IMG/VR virus record: IMGVR_UViG_3300025141_000115
Span: 1-55,988 of that record
DNA from: a virus
Strand: one strand, 5' to 3'
DNA: 55,988 bases
The translations under genes were made by a program, and so were the position numbers. Position 1 is the stretch's first letter, and each line of letters starts with the position of its first letter. This document shows, piece by piece, positions 53,880 through 55,988 of the stretch. The notes below the pieces were generated by a model that had not been told where the DNA came from, did not search any database, and worked only from the letters and a program-made list of their open reading frames with translations.

Positions 53880-55988
53880 CTATCTTCCAGCTATAATTCT
53901 ACCATCTGTATCAATGATGGGTGTTCCTATTGCCATGTATATATATGTATAAGACGAATTAGAATCACTACTTACTCTTTGTTTTATCCCTCCTGTTACT
54001 ATATCCATAGTAGCACTGCTATATTCAGCATTAGTTAGATCGGGATGTAGTTCTTTAGTTACTACATTATATGGATTTCGTGCAGTATCTCTAAGAAACC
54101 AACTTTGAGTATGGTCCACACTTTTTATTAAAGTCCATACAGGTTGAATAGGGACACCAAGACTATTAAGTGTTGGAATAAATGTTCCGTCTGCATTTCC
54201 ATTGCCTTCATATGACCCTATGCTAATAAATTGAGAGTCTGCAAAAGCATAAACAATAGCATCTTTACTTGCAGCAGCAGTACTTCCAGCACTTAAACCT
54301 AATACTGTACTTGTTGGTAAAGATGCTCCAAATACATTTGATCCACTATTAACCTGTGCAGCATTAGTAAATAAAATATAGTCGGTGGTATCTGACATTG
54401 TAGCTCTAGCATGAATTACCCAGTTATCAGTAGCTTCTAAACCTTTAACTATAATAAACTTTGGTATTGCACCTAATCCATGACCAATAGTAAAATCACC
54501 ACTTGCAGGAACAGGAACTAAACTTACACTTAAACCTAATGTAGTATCTACAAGTGTTCTGGTAGTGTTTACAGTTCCAGCTTCATTAGATGATCCGCTA
54601 CCAGTAGCCTCTGCCATAAAATTCCAGAGAACATAGGATTCGGCACTTGTGTTGACTTGAACATCATCGCCAATTTGAACACCAGCAGATAGAAATTGTT
54701 GAACTGTCTCTACGTTTGTAACTTCAATATCGGTAGTGTTAGAGTGTATATCTTTAGTCACACCACGCACACGATCAAACAGCATATGGTTGTCTGTGGC
54801 ATCTCTGTTCTTGATCCAGCTAAATGCTGAGATGAATTGCTCTGTATCTGTCATATTGTCTTGTGATAAAGCTGAATAACCAGTGGGTGCTGAATAACTC
54901 CACAAAGATGAATCAAATTGCATATCAGTTGTAAATGAATCGTACTGATTAATATAAGGATAAAGAATTGGTTCATGTGCAATAGTAAAAGCAGACCCTG
55001 CTCCAGTTGTAGCAGTAGGATCAGAACTCATTAGCCATGTGTTGTTCTTGGCAAAATAGATATACCCATTATCCATATCCACGGCTACACCAATTTTATC
55101 TCCATTAGTAAAAGTCGTTGTTGTCCAATCTGCATTTTTGTATGTAGTTGCGCCATAAATTGATCCGTAACTTGAATAACCATAGGCATTATTATTTGTC
55201 GAAGAACTATTAGCTGTGCTTGTGTTAGGATTTGTGACACCATAAATAATACCATCACTAGCACTAGATGTAATGTGACATTCCCAGTACCATTTCCCCG
55301 ACCTCATAGGAATGGTTCCAAATACTACTCTCCAAGCCGCTGACTTATCATCAAGCGTCCTATTACCATTAGATAAACTTATACCCGACCCTGCTCTATT
55401 TGGGTCTAGTGTTGCCCAATTGACAGTCGGTGTATCAGATACTTGAGCCACACTATTAATATTTGTAAAGTCATTGGTATTTCCAGATTCATCGTCACCT
55501 ACGTTCCCACTATCTGCATAATCTAGGAAGAATCCTGCGCTACCAAAAGTAAGACCAGATATATCTTTCGGTATCCATCTATTTGTGCTGGTATCTGTTT
55601 GACCAAAACTACTAGGAGTTAGCTGACTTCCAGTAATATAGGCAGTTTGGGCTAAGTAGCCATTCCACTCATAACTACTACCATCATTATGTATACCAAC
55701 ATAATGTGCTGTACTATCTACTCCCCATGCAAGACTAGCACTTGAGCTTGGATAGTTTGCAGTTCCAAAAGATGTTTCTTGAACACCATTGATGTACACT
55801 TTTATTCTATCTGCTGTTGTACCTTGAGTTGTATCTACTGCTACTAATAGATGATACCACTGACTAGTATCTTCAAAAGTTCTAGTTGTAATAAGGTCAT
55901 TCCAGATACTGACTACTAGCTGGTTGGACGTATTCAGCTTAACAACAAACCATGTTGACTCACTGTTAGATGAACCATTTTTTGTACT
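53880..55988 (-). CDS. Tail spike/receptor-binding protein with LamG and SPRY domains (5' end outside window)
   Basis: The frame stays open to the right edge; a GTG at 55799 is only an internal codon, because the codons before it continue WYHLLVAVDTTQGTTADRIK VYINGVQ. The visible 702 residues start with a concanavalin/LamG-like domain, then a SPRY-type domain (KWYWECHITSSASDGIIYGV, GDKIGVAVDMDNGYIYFAKN) and a C-terminal beta region (FTIGHGLGAIPKFIIVKGLE) like those of marine-phage fibres. It probably recognises the host surface. Confidence 0.82.
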   Translation of the reverse strand, partial: STKNGSSNSESTWFVVKLNTSNQLVVSIWNDLITTRTFEDTSQWYHLLVAVDTTQGTTADRIKVYINGVQETSFGTANYPSSSASLAWGVDSTAHYVGIHNDGSSYEWNGYLAQTAYITGSQLTPSSFGQTDTSTNRWIPKDISGLTFGSAGFFLDYADSGNVGDDESGNTNDFTNINSVAQVSDTPTVNWATLDPNRAGSGISLSNGNRTLDDKSAAWRVVFGTIPMRSGKWYWECHITSSASDGIIYGVTNPNTSTANSSSTNNNAYGYSSYGSIYGATTYKNADWTTTTFTNGDKIGVAVDMDNGYIYFAKNNTWLMSSDPTATTGAGSAFTIAHEPILYPYINQYDSFTTDMQFDSSLWSYSAPTGYSALSQDNMTDTEQFISAFSWIKNRDATDNHMLFDRVRGVTKDIHSNTTDIEVTNVETVQQFLSAGVQIGDDVQVNTSAESYVLWNFMAEATGSGSSNEAGTVNTTRTLVDTTLGLSVSLVPVPASGDFTIGHGLGAIPKFIIVKGLEATDNWVIHARATMSDTTDYILFTNAAQVNSGSNVFGASLPTSTVLGLSAGSTAAASKDAIVYAFADSQFISIGSYEGNGNADGTFIPTLNSLGVPIQPVWTLIKSVDHTQSWFLRDTARNPYNVVTKELHPDLTNAEYSSATMDIVTGGIKQRVSSDSNSSYTYIYMAIGTPIIDTDGRIIAGR

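Noticed and set aside
1-55988. tRNA genes, integrase or lysogeny genes
   Set aside because: No cloverleaf or T-loop pattern outside genes was recognised and no recombinase-like protein was seen; the HTH proteins alone do not show lysogeny.

Overview
The window looks like most of the genome of a lytic, short-tailed (podovirus-like) double-stranded DNA phage of a marine-type bacterium. It has a HK97-fold capsid gene of the Mu gpT type, a P22/SU10-style portal, adaptor and tail-hub set, a GTA-type holin, a phage GroES and many small virion proteins of the kind known mainly from uncultured marine viruses. I see no integrase, no tail sheath or obvious tape measure, no tRNA genes and no CRISPR array. 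The parS-like site and the GTA-type holin lean towards an alphaproteobacterial host; this is inference.

Layout. (1) About 1-15.9 kb, minus strand: the head and packaging operon, read from a small ORF and TerL (15.9-14.2 kb) through membrane and holin proteins, portal, several tiny proteins, GroES, scaffold-like protein, major capsid protein, head-tail adaptors and a tail fibre that runs off the left edge. (2) About 16-18.8 kb, minus strand: an early cluster of small proteins, most followed by its own intrinsic terminator. (3) About 18.8-21 kb, plus strand: a divergent small-gene cluster with a GP88-like protein. (4) 21.1-22.2 kb, minus strand: a VRR-NUC/PD-(D/E)XK nuclease and the small terminase. 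(5) 22.5-27.9 kb, plus strand: two C5-cytosine-methyltransferase-like proteins (one carrying a conserved overprinted second ORF), duplicated zinc-ribbon and acidic proteins, a stand-alone TSCPD domain, a lipoprotein and a SleB-type hydrolase. (6) 27.9-31.7 kb, minus strand: HTH and RHH-like regulators, a DpdA-like transglycosylase next to a VUT/YhhQ-type queuosine-precursor transporter, and a SNF2 helicase. (7) 31.8-38.8 kb, plus strand: the replication operon (putative SSB, TOTE-type AEP primase, UvrD-like helicase, DUF3310 protein, family A DNA polymerase with proofreading domain). (8) 38.8-56 kb, minus strand: the remaining virion operon (tail hub, ejection proteins, M15 peptidase lysin, tail spike), translationally coupled over much of its length and running off the right edge.

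How it fits together. Divergent promoters at 18.8 kb and 31.75 kb seem to start the early programme. Helicases, primase, SSB and PolA copy the genome. The two methyltransferase-like proteins and the DpdA/transporter pair suggest heavy base modification of the phage DNA. TerS/TerL then package it, and the M15 and SleB hydrolases with the GTA-type holin and EF-hand membrane protein carry out lysis.

The most unusual signals are a near-perfect chromosomal-type parS site with no phage ParB in view, the DpdA plus transporter pair, the overprinted gene in the methyltransferase, three copies of an intergenic cassette made of a TA-rich stretch plus (CCCGA)n arrays able to form G-quadruplexes, a TGTAACG repeat cluster beside terS, a mini-protein built of three copies of a motif from a large virion protein, and three non-homologous proteins that end in an SSB-like acidic-IPF tip.
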